Notes under the pieces: model-generated
Told to the model about the DNA's origin: nothing
What the model saw: the letters and a program-made list of their open reading frames with translations, nothing else
Databases searched by the model: none
Made by a program: the position numbers and the translations under genes
NCBI GenBank assembly: GCA_900617975.1
Contig: UZAE01012130.1
Coordinates: 39,685 to 49,950 of the forward strand
DNA from: Rodentolepis nana
Taxonomy: Eukaryota > Platyhelminthes > Cestoda > Cyclophyllidea > Hymenolepididae
Length of the DNA stretch: 10,266 bases
Reading direction: 5' to 3'
Shown: one piece after another, positions 1 to 8,368 of the stretch
How the letters are laid out: the number at the start of each line of letters is the position of its first letter
Position numbering within the stretch: the first letter of the stretch is position 1

Positions 1-1105
1 ATTGGCTCCACTAATACCATTTATTTTACATTTACCAACTTAAGTTTGTGTAATTATCTTTACTTTAACATTAATGATAGTGCTATTTAACCAGTTTTTA
101 CGTGGTGATTCAGTGAAGGAATGTAGGAAGTAGTTTCACTCTACCTACCTCCAATGAATGTGACTCGAGTTTCTAATAACTGGTGTGATTAACAGCCAAA
201 GCCTCGACGCCTATTGGTAAGTTTCGTTGAACAGTCACTTAAATGACCAAAGCATGACATCTCGTGACACGGAATCATTAAGCCTTCTATTTGAAAGGTT
301 AAAGTCAATCAGACTGAATGGTTTGAAGGCCAATGCGATGTCAACTAATTATTTGTTTTTGCATCTTACAGCTTCGAGTCATCTCACCCAGTTTGTATTC
401 TATGTATATAATGATTTTAATAATCTTACACCAAATTTCTAGGTAAAAAGTACTTCCTGACTTCAGTCCTTCATATTGAATAAATGAATAAATAAACCAG
501 GTGTATCAAAATCATTTTGTTTCAAGTAAACTGATCTCATAAAAGGCTTATTATATGAGTTGTAAATAAACGAGCGCTTAAGCTCAGGCTAATTATTTCG
601 GGAGTTAAGTTCAAGGGCATTATTTAGGCACAGATTTTATTGCTTCCAAAGATATCTTCATCTTTGAAAGGTAATTGTAGTATGAAACTCCATGACTTTT
701 AGGAGTATTGATTTTCAATAAGGCCCCCTGTATAGCACATGCATGAAAGTGTCAGATATTGACTCCCTGAAGTGAAGGTGCGTATTTGAGTTTGCATATT
801 TGAATCACTTTCGTTTTTAAATAGCTAGGTTGCATTTTTATGTTAGCGAAACTGTAATATTTCAAAAATAATTTTTATTCGTTAATATTGGAGGAATTAG
901 TATGATGATATGAGTTAATGCAAGTTAAACAGCTCGACATTTACTTTGTTGTGTGATTTTTCAACCCCATTGGACTACATTATGGAAGCCGGAGGACGAA
1001 AATTTGGCACGACAGCTCCTAGCACCCTTTGCACCAATATGAACATGTACGCTTCAAGTGATTTAGAATCAGCCTCCTGGTGGAACACTTTCTTCCCACT
1101 TAAAC
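1..1105. other. Non-coding AT-rich DNA, no gene seen
   Basis: No recognisable coding sequence, RNA gene or strong regulatory signal was found. A short tail-like stretch with repeated AATAAA units lies near 478-496 and could be the remnant of another retroposed copy, but nothing upstream of it supports that well. The open frame at 946-1158 runs into the start of repeat copy A and is discussed as a finding. Confidence 0.6.
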
Positions 1106-1408
1106 GCACCCTAGGCTACGTATACTCATATGGCAAAAGTCTATTAACCGGCAGTTGACTCCTGACTTCAAACTACCATGACCCGAATGTATGCCATATT
1201 CGACCACTTCACAGTACTCATCATACCTTTTCTCTGCCTTTGTGTCTGTCCCCCCCCCTCTCGACATTTTAACACTTTGAAGTTCCTCCTCCTCTGTTTG
1301 AAGCCCAAAGTCAGCTAAAGGGCTTGAACCTTCCCTCTATGAAGCCCAAAGTCAGCTAAAGGGCTTATGATAACTATCAAAACGCCTGCCATTCGAAATA
1401 AATAAATG
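1106..1408 (+). mobile_element. Dispersed repeat, copy A (same family as 6888-7132)
   Basis: From GCACCCT at 1106 to the AATAAATAAAT tail near 1408, this stretch aligns collinearly with copy B at 6919 onwards, with several indels. It is longer than copy B, mainly through extra sequence around 1175-1240 and a second copy of the 26-base hairpin unit (1300-1325 and 1341-1366). Homology upstream of 1106 is weak, so the 5' boundary is uncertain. I do not see a clear target-site duplication, which fits an older or longer copy. It contains a run of 9 C at 1250-1258. Confidence 0.65.
1300..1366 (+). repeat. Duplicated 26-base hairpin unit inside copy A
   Basis: A 26-base sequence occurs twice without a mismatch, at 1300-1325 and 1341-1366. 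Each unit can fold into a stem-loop: AAGCCC pairs with GGGCTT across a 13-base loop (1301-1306 with 1320-1325; 1342-1347 with 1361-1366). Copy B has one unit (7059-7083), with the stem reduced to AGCC/GGCT. The unit lies shortly before the tail, where some LINE/SINE families carry the stem-loop that their reverse transcriptase recognises. That role is inference here. Confidence 0.75.
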
Positions 1409-1564
1409 TTTTAGTAATTTTAGTAAAATGTTGTAGATGATATTTGGACTTTTACTATCAAGGTTGCATGATTGATGCTGATGAAAAGTAACGGGCAAAA
1501 TGAAATAATTAAATTCGGCAAAAGTAAATCATTCATCGAACTTTACACATCGTATTGGTTCCAA

Positions 1565-1576
1565 CCCCCCCCCCCC
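1565..1576. repeat. Homopolymer run, 12 C
   Basis: An uninterrupted run of 12 C is followed by TCAAT, the same 3' context as the run at 3524-3533. Such runs are rare by chance in DNA this AT-rich. Confidence 0.9.
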
Positions 1577-1768
1577 TCAATACGCTTGTGTTTGAAAATG
1601 CGGTCTTATAATTGGTGTATTATTGCTCGATCAGACAGCTATGCATGCTCATAACTCACAGTATTTCAGCAATGTTTAAATGGTAATTGAGAATACACAT
1701 TTCCGTCTTCTTTTTATTATGTTAGAGTAACAATTGCCCTAGGTGCATTTTTTAGCATATGTCAGTGG

Positions 1769-1819
1769 ACACCCAATGGTATCGGAGTGGCTCCCTAACT
1801 CTAATACTATTGGTTGTGT
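1769..1819. repeat. Imperfect inverted repeat (hairpin)
   Basis: The left arm, ACAC then CCAATGGTAT (1769-1782), pairs with the right arm, ATACTATTGG then TT then GTGT (1804-1819). The pairing has one mismatch (a G-U pair in RNA) and a two-base bulge, around a 21-base loop. It could be a tiny remnant of an inverted-repeat element or simply chance; no flanking duplication is evident. Confidence 0.45.
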
Positions 1820-3523
1820 GGCAAGAGGTGGTAATTTAACATCAAAAATGAGGTGGCATAGGTAATCGAATTCGAGCTCATGCATTTGAAAGTGTGTGCG
1901 TCTGGATTTATGGATTCATTTCAGGGAAGATAAGATCGTGTGCTCCACCACACGTTAACGCTGATTTACTAATGAGTTGGGCAAGCAATTATTCGAACTT
2001 ATGGGTCTGGAAATACCTCGAGGTAAAGATTATATAAACATTAATTTTATTTGCAATGCTGCCTCTGGATCTAACAAAAATAATGGCATAACAGCTCACG
2101 CTTCTGAAAGATAATGCAGGTACGATTTTAAAACAATCCCTTTAAGTAATTACAATGAGTGCTGAAATGTTAGTATGATTGTTAATAGAGGACGTATATG
2201 GCAATTGCAAACATTCACCGATTGGAGACGTGATTTATTAGGAACTTTGTAAAAGAAAGTTTCAGATGGGATGAATTCCTAGAATACTAAGACTTTGAAT
2301 CAAAAGTATATTAGTAGCGCATTTGAGTTCATAGTTGACAACTCCTTCGATTGACTAGATGAGACAAAATTGACGATGGGAATTGAGAAGGGTATAACAG
2401 CCCATGTCTCAAGTGGGATTTATCATTCAACCAGACATTCTAGATCCGGATGTCATGCAGAATATGATTCCTAGAGCCGATAATCCCTTGCCGATGTAAA
2501 AGATTTAATATATACATCCATTTGTGTTTTCGAAATCCTACAATTCACAAATCAGTCCATTTTAAATTGGTTGTTTGGAAAGCATGCAGACTGAGAACAC
2601 AATGTCACGAAAGTTTTAATTGGCCAAAGCAGTTTATTCATCGTCAAATGAATCTAAATTCCCTAAAATTCGAATACATATATTCTTCTATAAAAGATGA
2701 TACATAATAATTTACCTTTTCGTCATTTGTTGATTCACGCTTGAAACATCTGGCAAATATATTTCGATTGCGTGATAGATATATTATTATTATTATAATT
2801 AATTTCATTAATGTCCCAGACCAAAAAGAAGCAGATAATAAATTATTGAAGCCCTGAGTTATTTTCATGATTAAATTTTCTAAATTCATCGATCGCCATC
2901 CGGAAATAGGAGGAGTTAATCCCCAGATAAATAGAGCTTGCTGATTGGTTGACGTAGCTCAATTATTGATTGTGCCACTCCGACTTATCGGTAATCTGTT
3001 AAAGCTCAGAGCAGTTTAATGAAAATTTTTAAATAATTATATTTTAAACCACTTGAGTGAAACATTTAATTTTAGCATCCTCTTCAAATGGTTAATGAAA
3101 TTTAGTACTCCCGATTTTGACAATACTTCACATTTCATTAACAGATTTCCTACTGCGAATGAACCATATTACACCCAAACAAGGCTTTTGAAACCACATT
3201 TTTTCATATTTTTCAAATGTTCGACATTTTGCTGTGAGAAACTTACAATGTTAGAGGCATGATTTATGCATAACCTGCCAGAATGCTAGTATGTATTGAT
3301 TCCGTTTTTAACGCCTAAGTAACACTAAACATCTGCTCCACTGTATTAGATACCACCTAGAGTAATCATAACTTTATTAGTTATTCACACTTTTTAATCA
3401 TTTAATATTCAAGAAAATGGCAAAAATGGTACCCTTGGAACAGTGAAGCTGTGCTATTTGAATTTATGGGTAAATTAGATTTTGTTAGATTTTGTTTTCG
3501 TTTCCCAATTAAAGTCATTTACA

Positions 3524-3533
3524 CCCCCCCCCC
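3524..3533. repeat. Homopolymer run, 10 C
   Basis: A run of 10 C is followed by TCAAT and then a second C-rich patch (CCCCCTC). The shared 3' context with 1565-1576 hints at a common origin, but the flanks otherwise do not align well. Confidence 0.9.
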
Positions 3534-4865
3534 TCAATTTCATCCCCCTCAGGCTCTGTTCCGAGTGAATTCATCTTCTCGACTTTGCCATACTACATTG
3601 CTCAATTCAAACAAATTATCAAACCATTTCAGTTCATATTTCTTTTAAATCCAAATACAACAAAGAAATTGGCCATGAATAATCAAAATTAGCACCTTTT
3701 TTCCCCAACAGCATTTTAATAATATAATTAATACAACAAAATTTACGGTCGTGAGGCAAAGATCGCAGTTGTAAAATCAGTAGCGAAGTGTATGGTATTC
3801 AATGAAAAAAAAAGTCCTCTTGAATATGTATCGAAAATACTGCATTGAAGGCACACAAAAGTTGATGAAAGTGGGAAATAGCAACTTCAATAGCATCATA
3901 TGATGTTGGTTAAAAATTTCAACCTTTATCATTCAGTTATTCTTAGGTGAAAGGTAACAGTTCCTCCCGTTTGGTATAACTAGAACATTGTGGTTCTGAA
4001 ATAACAAAGGGGAAAGGCCCTCACTCTTGGAAATTAGAACCATTCGACTGTAGTACTTCACATTGCTGACTATGCCCAATTGGCGAGAGTAAAAATAAGT
4101 AAAGAATTCATTACTTATCTAAACCTCTTTCCTCCTTAAAATAAAATCCGATCTTATCCTACTAATATTCTCTTGCAATACGTGTTTAATACCACAATAA
4201 TTCAGAGAGATAACATCTTTCCTTTCTCTGATAATGAAATTTGTGAGACAATGAACTCCGTGGCCAATCCCTAAGGCTTTCCTATTTCTCTCCTTCCTCA
4301 AATAAGGTAGAGTAGACAAATTTTCCAAAATTTGTCGATGCGATTGGGTCTACGAAATGCCAGATAATTTGATATCATTTTTGATCAAGTTTCGATTAAT
4401 TTTCACCTTTTTACAACCAAACACAAGTGACGAGAATACTTTACTAGCTCACTCAAGTTGAATTATAATACCTGCAGATTTGTTAGTAGTATTTACAGAC
4501 ATTACTCTGCCGTGCAATATCAGGCCCGTTGATAAACGAAACCCGAAAAGCTCGATCAATAGACCTGTGATAGAAGGGTTTAATTTACCAAGTAGAGACT
4601 ATACTTGTCAATATTTCAAGAAATAGTGGTGTCTAGGAAGCGAAAATGTTTACTGAAGAGTAAGGCTCACTACTTTGAGTTTAGTTATTTGTTTTCGTCT
4701 AATGTTATTATTTACCAGGGGTACCAAAAAGGCATCTCTTGGAACACTTTTTTCATCGCACCTCCTTTGTGAAAAACATTCCTGACCTTTCAGTTCAACT
4801 TCTTGCTTTCGACTTCAATCGCATTTCAAAATGCTTCATGGGCCTGAAGAGATGATATGGGGAGA

Positions 4866-4875
4866 GGGGGGGGGG
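4866..4875. repeat. Homopolymer run, 10 G (poly-C on the other strand)
   Basis: A run of 10 G preceded by GGAGA. Read on the minus strand it is a C run followed by TCTCC, like the pyrimidine-rich context of the 9-C run at 1250-1258. Confidence 0.9.
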
Positions 4876-6875
4876 TTGCGGTGAGTTCTGGCGGTTATGG
4901 AGTGAGTTTACGAAAGCTCGACTTCGGTATTTTTAAGGGTATGCATGGGTGTCGGATTTGGATATAGCCTTTATTTTTTGCTACTAATATTACCGTAGAC
5001 AATCCTTTTCTCACCCTAGTAGCAATTGCATTAGCAAAATGACGAAATATTCACCATGGTAATAAAGAACTGCAAGCATATTTCCACTAATCTATATTAC
5101 GCTGGTAGAGTTGGTGCGATGGCACCCAACCTCCCATCCTACTCAATTTACTCAGGTACGACTCCGCAGTTGGCCATGAAGAAGCGATTCACTGTGATAT
5201 ATTATATTTGTGTCCGTGGACAGTATTCTTTTCTTGAAATAAAGCCATTTGAAAAGTGCATAACTTCTAATCTGATCCCTGAGAGTACTCCCTGTTTTGC
5301 TTTGGTTTGCAATCATAACCCCACTATTTGCAAATGGTCTCAAACTCTAATGAAGGAAATCAGAACTAACTTCATCAATTTCCATTAAAATCATCATTAA
5401 GGCACCAAAGCAGTAAATCTTAGAGCTCTTGTTGTCATTAGAAAACATGGTGGTCAGAGAGAAGGCTTCCAAACACCAGCGAATCAAAATGAATTTGAAA
5501 GGAACTTAAAATATTGATTGCTTTAAAAGTACCGACATGTCATTCAGAGTCTCTGAGATGACAACAGCCAGAAGATTTGAGTCAGTTTCATTCATATCTC
5601 AAATCGAACCTGAAACGATAATGTCATTTCCGATTTTGACCGGTCGAGTTGCAACACCACAAATGTTTTATTTAAATACGAGCCTATCTGGCTTAACGCC
5701 CGAGACATCCGTGGATTGTCATTTACCACTTTAATCAAAATAAAAATTTGCGGGTACATTCTGTACATTTCTACCTGACTATCAGTATAGACTGGACGAA
5801 TAAATGAAATGTACAATTTGATTTCATTGTTGCTACAACCTTTTGACAAGCTATCAGGCAAAAGAACTCTCTCATTGTATACAATTAGTTCAAACAAGTA
5901 TCAAATATGCCAATTTTCTCATACTTATAGCACCATAGAGGGCACCAAAGTTGGAGGCAATACACTTGCAAGGCTAAAATTCCTCCAAATCTACACGAAT
6001 TTTAAAAACAACGTTGAAAAGAGACAGAGATTGAAGATGGGTGTCCTGTCTACGAGAAGAGAGGGATGGGAAGACATTGGTTTAATTAATTTACTATAGG
6101 AAATTTGTAAAAGAAAGTAAAAGAATAAATCTAACAATAGCGTAAATAAAAAATTGAGCAATGGGAAAATGAGTTATGGACAAAACAAGAAAATACCCGA
6201 TACGCGTTGGAGAATATCGAAAATCGATAGGGCGGATGACACTGACTATGATCCTAATAGTAAATTGTCAAGGCGATATTTATATTAAATCAATGCATAA
6301 ATGAGTAATTATCAGGCTAATATAATTGACCTAGACAAAATATTGCGATTCAACAGATCATGCTACAAGGTTTGAGTCACTGGAATGACCCGACAAATTG
6401 CGTCAATAATTAGGTACAAAATTTGTGTTATGTAAAAAAATTTGCTTTGCCGCACACACTTCCATGGAGACCCTTAGAATGCAAACGTAGCACATGATGT
6501 CAGAGGTTCTGATGATGTGTTCTGATTTTTTGACCTCCTCCTTGTCAATATTTGGAAAAGGTATCACCTGTGGTATTTGCAAACCAGTCCAACCAAATCT
6601 TAACCACCCAACAAAAATGTGGGATCGGATTTCAGCGGCAAAAAAGAGGACTGAATTCTGTGTTCATTTGCTTTGTATTAATTATTATTATTAAATAATG
6701 AATTAAGTGCTCCATCAACAATCAATCTATCACCATAAGCAAGAATTTTTTGCACATAAGCCACAAAGATTTACATTCCAGGGCGTTTATAAATTCGTCA
6801 ATTATTTAAAAACCTTGTGGAAGTAAAGTTTCTAAAAAAATCTCCCACAATTATTAATTTAAAAAATATGAATTT

Positions 6876-6887
6876 ATATTACAGGCA
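6876..6887 (+). repeat. Target-site duplication, left copy
   Basis: The 12-mer ATATTACAGGCA here recurs perfectly at 7133-7144, on the other side of the copy B element. The match stops at the next base on each side (G against T downstream, T against A upstream). This is the typical footprint of retroposition. Confidence 0.7.
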
Positions 6888-7132
6888 GGGGTGTGCAATA
6901 GACTTACCTCCACGTGGTGCACCCTGGGCAACGTATACTCATACGGCAAAAAAGTCTATTAACTGGCAGTTGACTTCTCACTTCAAACCACCCTCACCCC
7001 ACCCTCTGTTCCCCCTCTCCCTCTCGACTTTTTCAATTTGATGTTTCTTCCCCTTTGTGAAGCCTGAAGTCAACTAAAGGGCTAATGATATCCATCAAGA
7101 CGCCTGCCATTTGATATAAATAAATATAAATA
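6888..7132 (+). mobile_element. Short retroposed element (copy B), TSD-flanked, SINE or 5'-truncated LINE
   Basis: A 245-base element sits between two perfect copies of ATATTACAGGCA (6876-6887 and 7133-7144). It ends in an (ATAAAT)-type tail at about 7114-7132, as expected for target-primed reverse transcription on the + strand. From 6919 on it aligns with 1106-1408, sharing blocks such as ACGTATACTCATA (6931-6943), AGTCTATTAAC, GGCAGTTGACT, CCTCTCGAC, CTAAAGGGCT and ACGCCTGCCATT. I see no convincing polymerase III A/B boxes, so it may be the 3' fragment of a LINE rather than a tRNA-type SINE. Family name not recognised. Confidence 0.7.
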
Positions 7133-7144
7133 ATATTACAGGCA
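7133..7144 (+). repeat. Target-site duplication, right copy
   Basis: This is the second perfect copy of the 12-mer seen at 6876-6887, directly after the ATAAAT-type tail of copy B. One copy presumably represents the original insertion site. Confidence 0.7.
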
Positions 7145-7452
7145 TTAATAATTCTAATAATGAATTAATTTATCGTATCAATACTTGAATGGCATGGATC
7201 AAACTTTTCGTTTTACAAATTATTATTACCTCACACTGAAATATTTGATAAGATTTTTATTTAACAAAAAATATATGAACTCAATTAGTATTAAAAAATA
7301 TTTCAGAAAGATTAAATCCTTAGTTCACGAAATTGTTTTCGATTTAGGCTGTTCATTACTTGCTAAACCGAAAGTTTACTGATCATAATACAAAATCTAG
7401 GTTCCACAATTTACCGCCCGATATCCCTCCCCCAACCCCCAGGATTACTGGT

Positions 7453-7470
7453 TTAATTAATTAATTAATT
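7453..7470. repeat. TTAA microsatellite
   Basis: About four and a half uninterrupted TTAA units, followed by ATT units. Confidence 0.85.
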
Positions 7471-7986
7471 ATTATTCCAAAAGCATAATTTAAATATATA
7501 TCTATCATCGTTTAATTTCGTTCAATTATTTAGGAATTTTTACTTATAGGATTTTTTCTTTGACTATACTGAGAGATTTACTAACAATTTCACGCAAAGC
7601 ATTATCTGCAAAGACCTTTAAATTGAGCATATTATATCGAGTCTGAATACCAATTAAATATAATGGCGTGGGAAATTCATTTCTTAATTTTCTACACTTA
7701 ATTGGTTGTAAAGACCGCCCATGACATCCAGACAAAAAACTCAACTCCGAAATTTCTATCAGGTGAGCTTTAGTATCCAATGAAAATGAAGGCGGTGTAT
7801 GTAACATTTTATTTACATATCTCACCTCATTAACCAAATGTCAACCTCACTAATAACGAATGATCTGATTTATAATATAAACGAATATATCTTCAAAGAG
7901 AAATGCGATTTTAAGAAAAAACGGAAATTAACAGTCACATTTCAGCACTGCATTGAAATAATTCTACTATTTATGTTGTAATATAC

Positions 7987-7999
7987 ATATATATATATA
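7987..7999. repeat. Alternating AT microsatellite
   Basis: Uninterrupted alternating A and T over 13 bases, preceded by a similar interrupted stretch from about 7980. Confidence 0.85.
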
Positions 8000-8135
8000 G
8001 CAGAAATATTTTAAAAACATGTTGTGAAAAAAAATTAAGTTAAAGGTTCATGTTGGTCTCCATTTTTTGAATCTCAAGCATTTCAAGGGAAGATCTATGG
8101 AAGATCACCTCCGACTATAACTTGAAGGGTTCTTT

Positions 8136-8340
8136 CGCGCAGGCCTGCGTTGGGACACACGTCCGTATCCGCACACGATCAGCGGCCTCTGATTGGGTGG
8201 CCGGAGTGGTCAGAAGATCAAGACAGTAGCGAGCACTTGTACGCGCGCAGAATTCGCTCGTTTCGGTCCTAAAAGAAGAAACTAACGTACGCGATCTAAA
8301 TGGTTTCTCCCCACTTCTACTTACACGGCCTACACGGCGC
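8136..8340 (+). promoter_or_regulatory. CpG-rich putative promoter and 5' leader of the netrin gene
   Basis: About 22 CpG dinucleotides are packed into roughly 205 bases here, against only a handful in the preceding 300. The block holds a perfect 12-base palindrome CGCAGGCCTGCG at 8138-8149, an inverted CCAAT box (CTGATTGGGT, core ATTGG at 8192-8196) of the kind bound by NF-Y, and ACGCGCGC at 8241-8248. A weak TATAA lies just upstream at 8116-8120. These features, and the position directly before the netrin ATG, suggest a transcription start within or just upstream of the block. No start site can be fixed from sequence alone, and a further upstream 5' exon is not excluded. Confidence 0.5.
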
Positions 8341-8350
8341 TTGGATTTAA
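8300..8350 (+). CDS. Upstream ORF (16 codons) in the netrin leader
   Basis: An ATG at 8300 opens a 16-codon frame that ends at TAA 8348-8350, in the same frame as the netrin ATG and 18 bases before it. Its start context is mediocre (T at -3, G at +4), while the netrin ATG has A at -3. The middle carries an 8-base tandem repeat, TACACGGC at 8322-8329 and 8331-8338, giving Leu-His-Gly twice. If the mRNA begins upstream of 8300, this uORF would precede the main start and could lower or tune netrin translation. It would be absent if the transcript starts, or is cis- or trans-spliced, downstream, for example at the AG at 8366-8367. The peptide itself resembles nothing I know. Confidence 0.35.
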   Translation: MVSPHFYLHGLHGAWI

Positions 8351-8368
8351 CCTATTAATTATTTGAGC

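Larger units (their letters stand above)
1409..2890. other. Non-coding AT-rich DNA with small repeats
   Basis: I see no gene. The stretch holds a tandem pair of TTTTAGTAA (1409-1417 and 1418-1426), a run of 12 C (1565-1576), a hairpin-forming inverted repeat (1769-1819) and an ATT-type microsatellite near 2783-2797. Open frames on both strands are short and composed of AT-biased codons, with no domain I can name. Confidence 0.6.
2891..6875. other. Non-coding AT-rich DNA, no gene seen
   Basis: Nearly 4 kb without a recognisable gene. The longest open frames (110 codons at 5056-5388 on +, 101 codons at 5592-5897 on -, 96 codons at 5809-6099 on +) resemble no family I know, and their lengths are what chance gives in this composition. 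Small features are the C/G runs listed separately, a 12-base palindrome CATCATATGATG at 3894-3905, a weak cluster of promoter-like motifs at 2900-2955, and a TTA microsatellite near 6678-6692. Confidence 0.55.
7145..8135. other. Non-coding DNA upstream of the netrin promoter
   Basis: AT-rich with microsatellites (TTAA repeats at 7453-7470, alternating AT at 7987-7999) and a C-rich patch near 7427-7440. The longest open frame (7544-7837, minus strand, 97 codons, opening only at a TTG) is more mixed in composition than its neighbours but has no recognisable domain. I do not call it a gene. Enhancers for netrin may lie here but cannot be identified from sequence alone. Confidence 0.55.

Noticed and set aside
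4719..4815. Possible third copy of the dispersed repeat (shares GGAACACTTT and CGCACC with sequence just upstream of copy A).
   Set aside because: The matches are short and lie upstream of the part shared by copies A and B. The hairpin unit and tail are missing.
5056..5388. 110-codon open frame on the + strand with a strong-looking start context (CACCATGG).
   Set aside because: The protein matches no family I recognise, lacks a domain-like pattern, and its length is within chance for 10 kb of this composition over six frames. No splice or promoter signals support it.
5592..6099. Overlapping open frames on both strands (101 codons on -, 96 codons on +), considered as a retroelement fragment.
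   Set aside because: No reverse transcriptase, integrase or protease motif is visible in either frame, and overlapping opposite frames of this length occur by chance.
7544..7837. 97-codon open frame on the - strand with fairly protein-like composition.
   Set aside because: It opens only at a TTG, which is not a plausible animal start, and no motif is recognisable. It could be an internal exon of an unknown gene, but nothing else supports that.
8363..8368. Start of the netrin protein at TTG, two codons before the ATG.
   Set aside because: Animal nuclear genes start at ATG with rare exceptions, and the ATG at 8369 has A at -3 and is followed directly by a good signal peptide.
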